Shown in pieces: positions 17,873 to 27,048 of a DNA stretch of 64,000 nt (the first letter of the stretch is position 1; every line of letters starts with the position of its first letter). Position numbers and translations under genes: made by a program. Origin of the DNA: Caballeronia choica (GTDB lineage: Bacteria; Pseudomonadota; Gammaproteobacteria; Burkholderiales; Burkholderiaceae); the NCBI RefSeq assembly GCF_001544535.1, contig NZ_FCON02000002.1:62001-126000 (forward strand), in the 5' to 3' direction. Below the pieces are notes generated by a model. It had not been told where the DNA came from. It saw nothing but the letters and a program-made list of their open reading frames with translations, and searched no databases.

Positions 17873-17968
17873 AGGGCGCCTGCCTGCGCGACCATCATCG
17901 TCCTGTTGCATCGTCGTACCCCATCAATGGCGGCCAGCCAACACAGACAGGATCGGGAGAGTCGTTCA

Positions 17969-19108
17969 ATGGAAGTGAATCGCACCGTTTTCCGCGAGGA
18001 TCACGAAATGCTGCGCGAGAGCGCGCGTCGCTTTTTTGACCGCGAATGCGTGCCGCGCCAGGCGGCGTGGGACGAAGCGGGGCGTGTCGACCGCGAAACC
18101 TGGCTGAAGGCGGGCCGCGAGGGCCTGTTGTGCGTCGCCATCCCGACCGAATACGGCGGCGGCGGCGGGGATTTCGGGCATTCGGCCGTCGTGCTGGAGG
18201 AAATGCACCGCGCCGGCATCTCGGGCGCAGGATTTTCCCTGCATTCCGACATCATCGCGCCGTACGTCAATCGCCTCGGCACCGAGGAACAGAAGCGGCG
18301 CTGGCTTCCCGGCATTTGCGCGGGCGAAACCATTCTCGCGGTTGGCATCACAGAGCCGGGTGGGGGTTCCGATGTGAAGGCGTGCCGCACCACGGCCGTG
18401 CGCGATGGCGACGAGTTCGTCATCAATGGGAGCAAGACGTTTATTTCGAACGGCATGAGCGCCGACATGATCATGCTGGTCTGCAAGACCGATCCGCCTG
18501 CCGGCGCGAAGGGCGTGAGCCTGATCATGGTCGAGACGGATCGTGCCGGGTTCCGTCGTGGCCGCAAGCTCCAGAAGGTCGGTCAGCCCGCAGCGGACAC
18601 CGCCGAGCTGTTCTTCGACGATGTGCGCGTGCCCATCGGCAACCTGCTGGGTGAATTGAATCAGGGCTTCGGCTATCTGATGCAGGAGCTTGCCCAGGAG
18701 CGCCTGATCATTGCGCTGTACGCAGCGGCGGCGCTCGAGCGCCTGCTTGGCATCACGCTCGACTACGTGAAGGATCGCAAGGCGTTCAACCAGACGGTGT
18801 GGGATTTCCAGAACACGAAATTCAAGCTTGCCGATGTCAAGGCGCATTCGGTGGCGTTGCGCACGATGGTGGACTACTACCTCGGCGAACACATGCGCCG
18901 CAAGCTGACCGTGAACGAGGCGGCCATTGCGAAGATGCATGCCACGGAAACGCTGTGGAAGTGCATCGACGACATGGTTCAGCTGCATGGCGGCTATGGC
19001 TACATGCTGGAGTATCCGATTGCGCGCGCATTCACCGACTACCGCGTATCGCGCGTGGTGGGCGGTGCGAACGAAGTGATGCGTGAGCTGATCGCGCGAA
19101 AGCTATAG
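17969..19108 (+). CDS. Acyl-CoA dehydrogenase (LCAD-like)
   Basis: This 379-residue acyl-CoA dehydrogenase has GITEPGGGSDVKACRTTA and NGSKTFISNG (FAD/substrate loop), QERLIIALYAAAALERLL and the C-terminal LEYPIARAFTDYRVSRV..GGANEVMRELI. As in LCAD and isovaleryl-CoA dehydrogenase, the residue that is Glu376 in MCAD is Gly here. The catalytic base is therefore expected to be the Glu of QER. The start is ATG at 17969 with SD GGGAGA; the frame is open further upstream but without homology. It is the first gene of the operon 17969-24011 and has a close paralogue of identical length at 30300. It inserts the alpha-beta double bond and passes electrons to ETF. Confidence 0.95.
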   Translation: MEVNRTVFREDHEMLRESARRFFDRECVPRQAAWDEAGRVDRETWLKAGREGLLCVAIPTEYGGGGGDFGHSAVVLEEMHRAGISGAGFSLHSDIIAPYVNRLGTEEQKRRWLPGICAGETILAVGITEPGGGSDVKACRTTAVRDGDEFVINGSKTFISNGMSADMIMLVCKTDPPAGAKGVSLIMVETDRAGFRRGRKLQKVGQPAADTAELFFDDVRVPIGNLLGELNQGFGYLMQELAQERLIIALYAAAALERLLGITLDYVKDRKAFNQTVWDFQNTKFKLADVKAHSVALRTMVDYYLGEHMRRKLTVNEAAIAKMHATETLWKCIDDMVQLHGGYGYMLEYPIARAFTDYRVSRVVGGANEVMRELIARKL

Positions 19109-19180
19109 AGCAGTGAACTACGGCGGCTGCCGATCGTTTGCAGGCCGGCGGTCACACCCTTTCACATCAAAGGAAGCGAA

Positions 19181-20368
19181 ATGAGCGAGAAGGTACTGGT
19201 TGGCGGCGTCGGGATGATCCCGTTCTCGAAGCCCGGTGCAAGCCCGAGCTACACCGACATGGGCGCCGATGCGGTGCGCCGCGCGCTGGCTGACGCCGGC
19301 ATTGGCTATGAACTGGTGCAGCAGGCTTATGTCGGCTATGTGTATGGCGATTCGACCTGCGGCCAGACCGCGCTGTACGAAGTGGGCATGACGGGCATTC
19401 CCGTCGTCAACGTCAACAACAATTGCTCGACCGGCTCGACCGCGCTCTATATGGCGCGCCAGGCCGTCGCGCTGGGCGATGCCGATTGCGTGCTGGCACT
19501 CGGTTTCGAGCAGATGCAGGCGGGCGCGCTGAAGTCGCACTGGGATGACCGCCCGCCCACGCGGGCGCGCTTTCAGCCGGTGGTGCAGCAGCTCACGGGC
19601 GATGTCGAAGGCCTGCCCAACGCGCTGCGCAGCTTTGGCGGCGCCGGTCGCGAACACATGCAGAAGTACGGCACGAAGATGGAAGCCTTTGCGGCGATCC
19701 GGGCCAAGGCCAGCCGTCACGCCTCGAACAATCCGCTGGCGCTGTTCAAGAACGTCGTCTCGACTGAAGACGTCATGAACGACAAGGTGATGTGGCCGGG
19801 CGTGATGACGCGTCTGATGGCTTGCCCGCCGACCTGCGGCGCCGCTGCCGCGCTGATCGTGTCGGAGCGCTTCGCGAAGAAGCACAACCTGCGCACCGAC
19901 GTGCAGATCCTCGCCCAGGCCATGACGACCGACCCGGTCGAATCGTTCGATCCGCCTTCGATGATCGCCTACGTGGGCGGTTACATGGCGCGTGCCGCTG
20001 CGAAAAAGGTCTACGAACAGGCCGGCGTGGGTCCGGAAGACATCAAGGTTTGTGAATTGCACGACTGCTTCGCCCATAACGAACTGTTGACCTACGAGGC
20101 GCTCGGCTCTTGCCCGACCGGCGAGGCCGAGAAATTCATCATGGACGGCGACAACACGTATGGGGGCAAGGTCGTGACCAATCCGTCGGGCGGCCTGTTG
20201 TCCAAGGGCCACCCGCTTGGCGCCACCGGTCTCGCACAGTGCTACGAGTTGACGAATCAACTGCGCGGCACCGCCGACAAGCGTCAGGTGGAAGGCGCGA
20301 AGCTGGCGCTTCAGCACAACCTGGGTCTGGGCGGCGCGTGCGTCGTCACGCTGTACGGCAAGAACTGA
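19181..20368 (+). CDS. SCP-x-type thiolase (acetyl/propionyl-CoA acyltransferase)
   Basis: This 395-residue thiolase is of the lipid-transfer/SCP-x type. The nucleophilic Cys is residue 82 in NNNCSTGST, the His motif is SKGHPLGATG, and the second Cys is in GGACVVTLYG near the C-terminus; all are intact. SD AAAGGA precedes ATG 19181. The family cleaves 3-ketoacyl-CoAs, and the peroxisomal member prefers 2-methyl-branched substrates, releasing propionyl-CoA. It is the second gene of the operon, 72 bp after the acyl-CoA dehydrogenase. It is highly similar to the thiolase at 31541 and clearly related to, but catalytically distinct from, the Cys-less one at 6197. Confidence 0.94.
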   Translation: MSEKVLVGGVGMIPFSKPGASPSYTDMGADAVRRALADAGIGYELVQQAYVGYVYGDSTCGQTALYEVGMTGIPVVNVNNNCSTGSTALYMARQAVALGDADCVLALGFEQMQAGALKSHWDDRPPTRARFQPVVQQLTGDVEGLPNALRSFGGAGREHMQKYGTKMEAFAAIRAKASRHASNNPLALFKNVVSTEDVMNDKVMWPGVMTRLMACPPTCGAAAALIVSERFAKKHNLRTDVQILAQAMTTDPVESFDPPSMIAYVGGYMARAAAKKVYEQAGVGPEDIKVCELHDCFAHNELLTYEALGSCPTGEAEKFIMDGDNTYGGKVVTNPSGGLLSKGHPLGATGLAQCYELTNQLRGTADKRQVEGAKLALQHNLGLGGACVVTLYGKN

Positions 20369-20425
20369 AATCGAAGCGGAAGCATCGGCGCTGCCGCTTG
20401 AACCTTTGATTGGAGTAACAAGACT

Positions 20426-21256
20426 ATGAGCAAGACCTTGCAAGGCAAAGTGGCCATCGTGACGGGCGCGGGCCGCGGGATCGGACGCGAAGTGGCGCTG
20501 AAGCTGGCGAGCCAGGGTGCTCGCGTGGTCGTCAACGACCTCGACGCCGCGCCGGCCAATGAAGTCGTCGCGGAGATCGCGAACGCGGGTGGCGAAGCAC
20601 TGGCTTTCGCCTGCAACGTCACCGACAGCGATTTCGGTTCACGTCTGGTGAAGGCCACGCTGGAGAAATTCGGCGCCATCGACATCATCGTCAACAACGC
20701 AGGGTACACGTGGGACAACGTGATCCAGAAGATGAGCGACGAGCAGTGGGACGCCATCATCGACTGCCATCTGAAGGCCCCGTTCAACCTGCTGCGCGCG
20801 GTCCAGCCGTACTTCCGCGAAGTCAGCAAGGCGGAAGCCGAAGCCGGCAAGGAAGTGTTCCGCAAGGTGGTCAATATCTCGTCAGTCTCCGGCACCCAGG
20901 GCAATGCCGGCCAGGTCAATTATTCCGCCGCGAAGGCGGGCGTGATGGGCATGACCAAGACGCTCGCACGCGAATGGGGCCGCATGAAGGTCAACGTGAA
21001 CTGCGTTGCATTCGGCTTCATCGCCACGCGTCTGACCGAGCCGACCACCGAAGAGAAAACCGTCAGCATCGAAGGCCACGCGATCAAGGTCGGCGTGAAT
21101 CCGGACCGCATCGTGGCGGCCAGCAAGGAGATCGCGCTGGGTCGTCCGGGCACGGCGGAGGAGGCGGCGGGATCGGTCTACATGTTCTGCATCCCCGAGT
21201 CGAATTACGTGACGGGCCAGACGCTGATTTGCGGCGGCGGTCGCGGCGGCTTCTGA
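20426..21256 (+). CDS. SDR oxidoreductase, MFE-2-type 3-hydroxyacyl-CoA dehydrogenase
   Basis: This 276-residue short-chain dehydrogenase has the cofactor motif TGAGRGIG, the NNAG motif and the catalytic pair YSAAK with an upstream Ser (NISSVSG). VVVNDLD after beta-2 ends in Asp, indicating NAD(H). The long insertion (EVSKAEAEAGKEVFRKVVN) and the C-terminal CIPESNYVTGQTLICGGGRGGF recall the dehydrogenase domain of peroxisomal multifunctional enzyme 2 (HSD17B4), which oxidises (R)-3-hydroxyacyl-CoA. It lies between thiolase and CoA ligase in the operon and is paralogous to 33767. The specific substrate is inferred. Confidence 0.9.
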   Translation: MSKTLQGKVAIVTGAGRGIGREVALKLASQGARVVVNDLDAAPANEVVAEIANAGGEALAFACNVTDSDFGSRLVKATLEKFGAIDIIVNNAGYTWDNVIQKMSDEQWDAIIDCHLKAPFNLLRAVQPYFREVSKAEAEAGKEVFRKVVNISSVSGTQGNAGQVNYSAAKAGVMGMTKTLAREWGRMKVNVNCVAFGFIATRLTEPTTEEKTVSIEGHAIKVGVNPDRIVAASKEIALGRPGTAEEAAGSVYMFCIPESNYVTGQTLICGGGRGGF

Positions 21257-21330
21257 TCGGTTGACCCAGTGGCGGCCGGTGCGATCGCGTCGGCCGTTCC
21301 GCCATCCCTGGACTGAAATTCGTCGTTGGA

Positions 21331-21374
21331 GCGGTCCGTAAAGAGACCGCGTCAGCCCCGCGCATGTCGGGGCT
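21331..21374 (+). other. Two tandem hairpins in the leader of the CoA ligase
   Basis: GCGGTC-N8-GACCGC (21331-21350) and AGCCCCG-N7-CGGGGCT (21354-21374) follow one another just ahead of the SD (CGGAGAC) for ATG 21391. Neither has a T-run. They may separate or stabilise mRNA segments within the operon. Confidence 0.35.
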
Positions 21375-21390
21375 AAACGGAGACACTCGC

Positions 21391-22950
21391 ATGTATATGA
21401 CGCAGGGCCTGCATCGTTCGATGCAGCAGCGCCCCAACAAGATCGCGGTACGATTCAACGATCAGACCCTCACCTATGCGAAACTCGGCAACCGGGTGGC
21501 GCGTCTCGCTGCAGCCCTGCGCAAGCTGGGCGTGCAGGACGGCGACCGCGTGGCGATGTTTTCGCTCAATTCGGCGCGCTATATCGAGTACTACATGGCC
21601 GTCCCCTGGGCCGGCGCCGTGCTCAACCCGGTGAATATCCGCTGGAGCGCAGCGGAAGTCCTGTATTCGTTCAATGACTGCAGCACGTCGGTGATGATCG
21701 TCGACGATCCGTTTGTCGATCTCGGCCGGAAAGTCGCCGCACAGTGCCCGAGCATGCGTCACGTGATCTATGCGGGCGACGGCGAGACGCCCGCCGGCAT
21801 GCTGAACTACGAAGCGCTGGTGGCGGACAGCCAGCCGATGGAGGACGCATACCGGCGCGGCGACGACCTCGCAGGCATCTTCTATACGGGTGGCACGACC
21901 GGCGTTCCGAAAGGGGTGATGCTGAGCCATACCAACCTGATCTCGTCGGCCTGCAACCAGCCCATGTCCGGCACGCTGGAAGAGACAGTGACGTATATGC
22001 ACGTCATGCCGATGTTTCATCTCGCCTGTTTTGCGGCGATCAATGGCGTCTTTCTCGTGGGAGGCACGCACGCGGCACTCGCTTCGTATGATCCGGGCCG
22101 CATGATGGAATCGATCGCAGCGTACAAGGTCACGCATTTTCTTCTGGCGCCCACGATGATCCAGATGGGCCTGGACTGGCTGGAACAGAATCCCGCGCGC
22201 GCGGCGCAACTGGATGTGTCGTCGCTGCGAAGTTTCCGTTACGGTGCCTCGCCGATGACACCTGCACTGATGGCCCGCGCGCGCGCAGCCTTTCCGGGCG
22301 TCACGTTTTCCCAGGGCTACGGCATGACTGAAATGGCGCCCGTGGTCAGCATTCTTGGGCCGGAACATCACACGGACGAAGGCCTTCTCAACGGCAAGAT
22401 GCATTCGGTGGGCCGCCCGGCGCATACGGTGGAGGTCCGGATCGTCGACATGGAGGGCAAGGAAGTGCCGCGCGGGACGGTCGGCGAGATCGTGGCACGC
22501 GGTCCCAACGTGATGCTCGGCTACTGGAACAAACCCGACGCGACCGCCGAAGCGATTCGCAATGGCTGGATGCATACCGGTGACGGAGGCTACATGGACG
22601 AGGACGGCTTTATTTTCCTTGTCGACCGTATCAAGGACATGATCGTGAGCGGCGGCGAGAACGTCTATTCCGCCGAAGTCGAAAAGGCGCTCGCAAGTCA
22701 TCCGGCGATTGCGCAGTGTGCGGTGATCGGTGTGCCGCACGAGAAGTGGGGGGAGTCGGTGCACGCCGTGATCGTGCTCAAGCCAGGCGCGCAGACGACG
22801 CTTGAGTCCGTCCGTTCGCATTGTCGCGAGCAGATCGCGGGCTACAAGTGTCCCGTGAGTGTGGACTTTCGCGAGACGCTGCCGCTGTCGAGTGTCGGGA
22901 AGATCCTCAAGACCGAACTGCGCGCGCCTTACTGGAAGCAACCGGCGTAA
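21391..22950 (+). CDS. Acyl-CoA synthetase (AMP-forming ligase)
   Basis: This 519-residue ANL-superfamily ligase has the phosphate-binding loop YTGGTTGVPKGVMLSH, the A5-like QGYGMTEMAPVVS, the A7 motif HTGDGGYMDEDGFIFLVDR, the hinge KDMIVSGGENVYSAEVE and the C-terminal catalytic Lys in LSSVGKILK. It activates a carboxylic acid to its CoA thioester at the expense of ATP, the entry step to the beta-oxidation genes around it. ATG 21391 has SD CGGAGAC; an ATG at 21364 in frame sits in the leader hairpin and is less likely. It is fourth in the operon. The similarity is to medium/long-chain fatty acyl-CoA ligases; the acid is unknown. Confidence 0.94.
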   Translation: MYMTQGLHRSMQQRPNKIAVRFNDQTLTYAKLGNRVARLAAALRKLGVQDGDRVAMFSLNSARYIEYYMAVPWAGAVLNPVNIRWSAAEVLYSFNDCSTSVMIVDDPFVDLGRKVAAQCPSMRHVIYAGDGETPAGMLNYEALVADSQPMEDAYRRGDDLAGIFYTGGTTGVPKGVMLSHTNLISSACNQPMSGTLEETVTYMHVMPMFHLACFAAINGVFLVGGTHAALASYDPGRMMESIAAYKVTHFLLAPTMIQMGLDWLEQNPARAAQLDVSSLRSFRYGASPMTPALMARARAAFPGVTFSQGYGMTEMAPVVSILGPEHHTDEGLLNGKMHSVGRPAHTVEVRIVDMEGKEVPRGTVGEIVARGPNVMLGYWNKPDATAEAIRNGWMHTGDGGYMDEDGFIFLVDRIKDMIVSGGENVYSAEVEKALASHPAIAQCAVIGVPHEKWGESVHAVIVLKPGAQTTLESVRSHCREQIAGYKCPVSVDFRETLPLSSVGKILKTELRAPYWKQPA

Positions 22951-23102
22951 TCCGGTCCGCGCGGACCGGTACGGGCGTGCTGCTCACTGCCCGTGACGCC
23001 AGACCCGATCCACCCATTGATGAACCTCGTTCGCAGAAAGGCCGCCGCTGCACATCGACGCGCCGGGCGGCGAACGAAATGACAGACCCATGGAGACATG
23101 AC

Positions 23103-24011
23103 ATGCTATCCGCCGTTGACGAAACCCGCCCCGCAGTAACCCACGCTCAAGACTCAGGAAGCTGGCCTTTCACGATCAGGCGCCATACGCCGACGATCGG
23201 CGCCGAGGTCGGTGATATCGATCTGCGCGAGCCGCTCGACGATGACACGTACCTCGCGCTGCGCCGCGCGCTGGTCAAGTTCAAGGTGCTGTTTTTCCGC
23301 GACCAGAACATTACCCCGGCGCAACACGTCGCGGTGGCCCGGCGCTTTGGCGAACTCGAAGTCCATCCGATGATCTCGCACCATCCGGACCATCCGGAAC
23401 TGGTCGTGTTCGGCCACGGCAAGGGTAATCCCGGTCGCGAAAACCTCTACCACTCCGATGTCTCGTGGCGCGAAGTGCCTTCGATGGCATCGATGCTGCG
23501 TTGCGTGGAGTGCCCGGAAGTGGGTGGCGATACGATCTGGATCAACATGGTCGCGGCCTATGAAAATCTGTCCGACGACGTGAAGACCCGCATCGCGCGA
23601 CTGCAGGCCGTGCATGACGCCATGCCGACATTCGGCCAGGCGCTGTCAGACGAGCAATACGCGAACATGCGCAAGAAGTATCCGCCGATGGTTCATCCGG
23701 TGGTGCGCACGCATCCCGAAAGCGGCGAAAAGATCCTTTACGTGAACGAGGGCTTCACGACGCACCTCGCCAACTTTGCGAAAGAGCAGCCATACCGTAT
23801 CGGCTCCGACTTCCGGCTCGGTGAAATGGATCTGCTGCAATATCTCTACCGTCAGGCGGCAGCGCCCGAGTACCAGGTTCGCCTCAAATGGCAGCCGAAC
23901 ACGATCGCCTTGTGGGACAACCGGTCGACCCAGCACTATGCGGTTCAAGACTACTATCCCGCAGTCCGTCACATGAACCGCGCGACCATCATCGGCGACC
24001 GGCCAGTGTGA
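23103..24011 (+). CDS. TauD/TfdA-family 2-oxoglutarate-dependent dioxygenase
   Basis: This 302-residue Fe(II)/2-oxoglutarate dioxygenase has the facial triad: HSD gives His117 and Asp119, and the distal His278 is in STQHYAV. The 2-oxoglutarate-binding Arg293 is in MNRATI. The N-terminal PTIGAEVGDIDLREPLDDD is the classic TauD opening. Family members hydroxylate taurine, alkylsulfates or phenoxy acids, often releasing a leaving group. ATG 23103 has SD GGAGA with 8-nt spacing; an in-frame ATG at 23079 lacks one. It is the last gene of the 17969 operon, followed by a Rho-independent terminator. Its place in an acyl-CoA pathway suggests hydroxylation of the growth substrate. Confidence 0.92.
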   Translation: MLSAVDETRPAVTHAQDSGSWPFTIRRHTPTIGAEVGDIDLREPLDDDTYLALRRALVKFKVLFFRDQNITPAQHVAVARRFGELEVHPMISHHPDHPELVVFGHGKGNPGRENLYHSDVSWREVPSMASMLRCVECPEVGGDTIWINMVAAYENLSDDVKTRIARLQAVHDAMPTFGQALSDEQYANMRKKYPPMVHPVVRTHPESGEKILYVNEGFTTHLANFAKEQPYRIGSDFRLGEMDLLQYLYRQAAAPEYQVRLKWQPNTIALWDNRSTQHYAVQDYYPAVRHMNRATIIGDRPV

Positions 24012-24159
24012 GCCGCGAGGCATCGGTGCGGACCTGAGAGCACACTGGATGACGGATGCGTTCTTCTTCCAGTCATCCAGTCATTCATGGCCGGGCGGCA
24101 GGTTCCGCTACTTCCGCACCGGTCAGCAACGACCGGCGATGCCACATCGAGGCTGTCAG

Positions 24160-24183
24160 GCGCGACCTTCGCGCGCTTTTTTT
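24160..24183 (+). terminator. Rho-independent terminator of the 17969-24011 operon
   Basis: GCGCGA (24160-24165), loop CCT and TCGCGC (24169-24174) form a 6-bp stem followed by a run of T at 24177-24183. It sits between the convergent TauD-like and DUF2889 genes. Confidence 0.7.
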
Positions 24184-24232
24184 CATGACGGGCGGCGCCC
24201 GGCTGCGTCTTGCCGGGACGCCCTGCTGGACG

Positions 24233-24838
24233 TCAATCCCCGGTGCCTTCGGCCTTCGGCCGGTCCTGCACCGTCATACGCCTTCCTTCTGGCCATATCA
24301 CCTTCACGGCTTCGCCATCCATGCGATACGTGTGGCAGGTGCCGATCACCCAGGGCTTTGGCATTGGCAACTCGGAGTCGGTGAGCATGCGCACCCGCTC
24401 CGCCGTCTGCATCTGGGCGAGCGACGCCTGAATGACCGTGGTCGCCATTGGGCCGAGCAGGTCGGTCAGGTGCGTGCAGCCTTTCGCGCCGCCCACACGA
24501 GCTTTGACCTCGGCCTTGAAACCCGGCCCGATCGATACGCCGACCAACGACGCGTACGTCGCATTCATTTCAGTGCAGTACGGCGTCGGTGCGGCCGCCG
24601 TGCGCGCTTCGACGTGCCGGATCACCATGTCCGAATCCACCGCCATGGTGATGCGCATGTCGTGAAACGGCACCCCCGGCGCCACGGTCTTGAAGGGTAG
24701 CACGGCCTCGTAGGTCTTCTGGTCGACCATGCGGCCTTCGATCTCATACAGGCCGTCGCTGCGCACATACGCGTCGCAGGTGATCTGGCGCGTGTGGACC
24801 AGCGTTCGTTCGGACGTTGGGTGACTGGTTGCGTTCAT
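24233..24838 (-). CDS. DUF2889 domain protein
   Basis: This 201-residue protein matches DUF2889. It opens with RQITCDAYVRSDGLYEIEGRM, has the MRITMAVDSDMVI strand, and then GGAKGCTHLTDLLGPMAT with a conserved Cys/His pair. The family is soluble and uncharacterised, but is frequently placed beside acyl-CoA dehydrogenase, thiolase and ligase genes in proteobacteria. It starts at 24838 with an AGGTGA SD and faces away from etfB across a 440-bp region holding two 21-bp inverted repeats. That places it in the same apparent regulon. The conserved Cys-Thr-His could bind a metal or serve in thioester chemistry; this is speculation. Confidence 0.88.
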   Translation of the reverse strand: MNATSHPTSERTLVHTRQITCDAYVRSDGLYEIEGRMVDQKTYEAVLPFKTVAPGVPFHDMRITMAVDSDMVIRHVEARTAAAPTPYCTEMNATYASLVGVSIGPGFKAEVKARVGGAKGCTHLTDLLGPMATTVIQASLAQMQTAERVRMLTDSELPMPKPWVIGTCHTYRMDGEAVKVIWPEGRRMTVQDRPKAEGTGD

Positions 24839-25007
24839 GAGGTTTCACCTGGGTAAATCGGCGTCGAAGGGCGCCAGCGTTGCCGTTGACTGTCTGGCGA
24901 CGCATTGAGGCGTGCCGGACCGCCGCGCGTATGACTGAAGCCAAGTTGCATCGCTCGCGGTTGCGAAGAGGTGCCATGTTCATGGTCGCCGCACGTGAGC
25001 GGCTAGC

Positions 25008-25028
25008 GACTCCCCATATCGGGGGGGA
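25008..25028. promoter_or_regulatory. 21-bp inverted repeat, operator candidate 3
   Basis: GACTCCCC (25008-25015), a 5-bp spacer and GGGGGGGA (25021-25028). The inner CTCCCC/GGGG core matches the other copies. It lies in the DUF2889 // etfB divergent region (24839-25278), which holds no gene; 121 bp separate it from candidate 4. Confidence 0.5.
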
Positions 25029-25128
25029 AGTCCGAAGGCACAGGTGTGGAATCCTGCATGAAGCTCGGGCCACAGGCCACTTCCGCCGCACGTTTGCCGG
25101 CTTCGGCCATGGCTCGGTGTAATCCCGC

Positions 25129-25149
25129 GCCTACCCACTTTGGGTAGGT
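25129..25149. promoter_or_regulatory. 21-bp inverted repeat, operator candidate 4
   Basis: GCCTACCC (25129-25136), a 5-bp spacer and GGGTAGGT (25142-25149), with perfect 7-bp arms CCTACCC/GGGTAGG. It ends 129 bp before the etfB start codon. Confidence 0.65.
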
Positions 25150-25278
25150 CATCCAGACGAGGTGGCCAGCACCATGAGCGTCGAGGAAATCGTGGTCACG
25201 AGGTGCGCCGCGATAATTTCGTCATTGGATTCAGTACGGCCGAATCACACACGGATACGTCTTTTGGAGGAACTCATT

Positions 25279-26028
25279 TTGAAGATCGTTGTGGCAGTCA
25301 AACGCGTGGTCGACGCGAACGTGAAGGTTGGCGCGAAGTCGGACGGCACGGGTGTCGATATTGCGAACGCGAAGATGTCGATGAATCCGTTCGACGAGAT
25401 CGCGGTCGAGGAGGCGGTGCGTCTGCGCGAAGCGGGCGCGGCGACCGAGGTGATCGCTGTTTCTTGCGGTGTCGCACAGTGTCAGGAAACATTGCGCACG
25501 GCGCTCGCCATCGGCGCGGATCGCGCGATCCTGGTCGAATCGAATGAGGACTTGCAGCCGCTGGCGGTTGCGAAGCTGTTGAAGGCGGTGGTCGACAAGG
25601 AGCAGCCGCAACTGGTGATCCTCGGCAAGCAGGCCATCGACGACGATTCGAACCAGACCGGCCAGATGCTCGCCGCGCTGGCGAACCTGCCGCAGGCGAC
25701 GTTCGCATCGAAGGTGACGATCGCCGATGGCAAGGCCACCGTCTCGCGTGAAGTCGATGGCGGCTCGGAAACGCTGTCGCTGAAGTTGCCCGCCGTGGTC
25801 ACGACCGACCTGCGCCTGAACGAGCCACGCTATGTGACGCTGCCTAACATCATGAAGGCCAAGAAGAAGCCGCTTGAGACGCTCAAGCCCGAGGACCTCG
25901 GTATCGATGTCACATCGCGCCTGAAGACGATCAAAGTCAGCGAGCCGCCGAAACGCTCGGCCGGCGTAAAGGTCGCCGACGTAAAGGCGCTGGTCGAGAA
26001 ACTCAAGACCGAAGCCAAGGTGCTTTGA
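25279..26028 (+). CDS. etfB: Electron transfer flavoprotein beta subunit
   Basis: This 249-residue EtfB starts [17 protein letters not shown], the normal family N-terminus. It follows with [23 protein letters not shown] and the signature region [22 protein letters not shown], and ends in an EtfB-like recognition and C-terminal tail. The start is TTG at 25279 with a strong SD GGAGG at 25266-25270; reading further upstream adds 39 residues that do not belong to the family. EtfB with EtfA (26054) forms the heterodimeric FAD/AMP protein that carries electrons from acyl-CoA dehydrogenases to ETF-ubiquinone oxidoreductase. Sited between the two dehydrogenase operons, it probably serves them and not general fatty acid oxidation. 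Confidence 0.96.
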   Translation: MKIVVAVKRVVDANVKVGAKSDGTGVDIANAKMSMNPFDEIAVEEAVRLREAGAATEVIAVSCGVAQCQETLRTALAIGADRAILVESNEDLQPLAVAKLLKAVVDKEQPQLVILGKQAIDDDSNQTGQMLAALANLPQATFASKVTIADGKATVSREVDGGSETLSLKLPAVVTTDLRLNEPRYVTLPNIMKAKKKPLETLKPEDLGIDVTSRLKTIKVSEPPKRSAGVKVADVKALVEKLKTEAKVL

Positions 26029-26053
26029 ACAGGCAAAACAGGAGACGCACGAA

Positions 26054-26986
26054 ATGACGAATCTGGTAATTGCAGAACACGATGGCGCATCGATCAAGGC
26101 GGCGACGCTGAACACGATCGCAGCGGCTCAAAAGATCGGCGGTGATGTTCACGTGCTGGTCGCGGGCCACGACGCGCAGGCCGCAGCAGAAGCTGCCGCA
26201 AGGATCGCGGGGGTGTCGAAGGTGCTGCTGGCCGATGCGCCGCAACTCGCCGTCGGTCTGGCGGAAAACGTCGAAGCGACGGTGCTGAAGATCGCGAAGG
26301 ATTATTCGCATATCCTCGCGCCGGCAACCGCCTATGGCAAGAACATTGCCCCGCGCGTCGCGGCGAAACTCGATGTCGCGCAGATCAGCGACATCACCGC
26401 GGTCGACAGCGCCGATACGTTCGAACGCCCGATCTACGCGGGCAACGCGATCGCCACGGTGCAGTCGGCTGACCCGATCAAGGTCGTCACGGTCCGCACG
26501 ACCGGTTTCGACCCGGTGGCAGTCGAAGGCGGCAGTGCATCGATTGAGAAAATCGAAGCCGCCGCCGACGCAGGCGTTTCGCAGTTCGTAAGCCGCGAAG
26601 TGACGAAGCTGGACCGTCCGGAACTGACCTCGGCGAAGATCATCGTCTCGGGCGGCCGGGGCCTGGGCAGCGGCGAGAACTACACGACGGTGCTGGAACC
26701 ACTCGCCGACAAGCTCGGCGCGGCAATGGGCGCGTCGCGCGCGGCCGTCGATGCCGGCTTCGTACCCAACGACTATCAAGTGGGCCAGACCGGCAAGATC
26801 GTCGCGCCGCAACTGTATGTCGCAGTGGGCATCTCGGGCGCGATCCAGCATCTGGCCGGGATGAAGGACTCGAAGGTGATCGTCGCGATCAACAAGGACC
26901 CTGAAGCGCCGATCTTCAGCGTCGCCGATTACGGTCTCGTGGGCGATCTGTTCACGGTGGTGCCGGAAGTCGTCAGCGCGGTATAG
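26054..26986 (+). CDS. etfA: Electron transfer flavoprotein alpha subunit
   Basis: This 310-residue EtfA has an N-terminal domain ([37 protein letters not shown]) and the C-terminal FAD-binding domain: [31 protein letters not shown] and [17 protein letters not shown]. It lies 25 nt after etfB with SD AGGAGA and is co-transcribed. It holds the FAD that accepts electrons from acyl-CoA dehydrogenases. Confidence 0.96.
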   Translation: MTNLVIAEHDGASIKAATLNTIAAAQKIGGDVHVLVAGHDAQAAAEAAARIAGVSKVLLADAPQLAVGLAENVEATVLKIAKDYSHILAPATAYGKNIAPRVAAKLDVAQISDITAVDSADTFERPIYAGNAIATVQSADPIKVVTVRTTGFDPVAVEGGSASIEKIEAAADAGVSQFVSREVTKLDRPELTSAKIIVSGGRGLGSGENYTTVLEPLADKLGAAMGASRAAVDAGFVPNDYQVGQTGKIVAPQLYVAVGISGAIQHLAGMKDSKVIVAINKDPEAPIFSVADYGLVGDLFTVVPEVVSAV

Positions 26987-27048
26987 GAGAACAGTGCGAT
27001 GGCGCCGCTGCGACAGTGCTTAGAGAAACGACGCATGAAGGACGGCGC

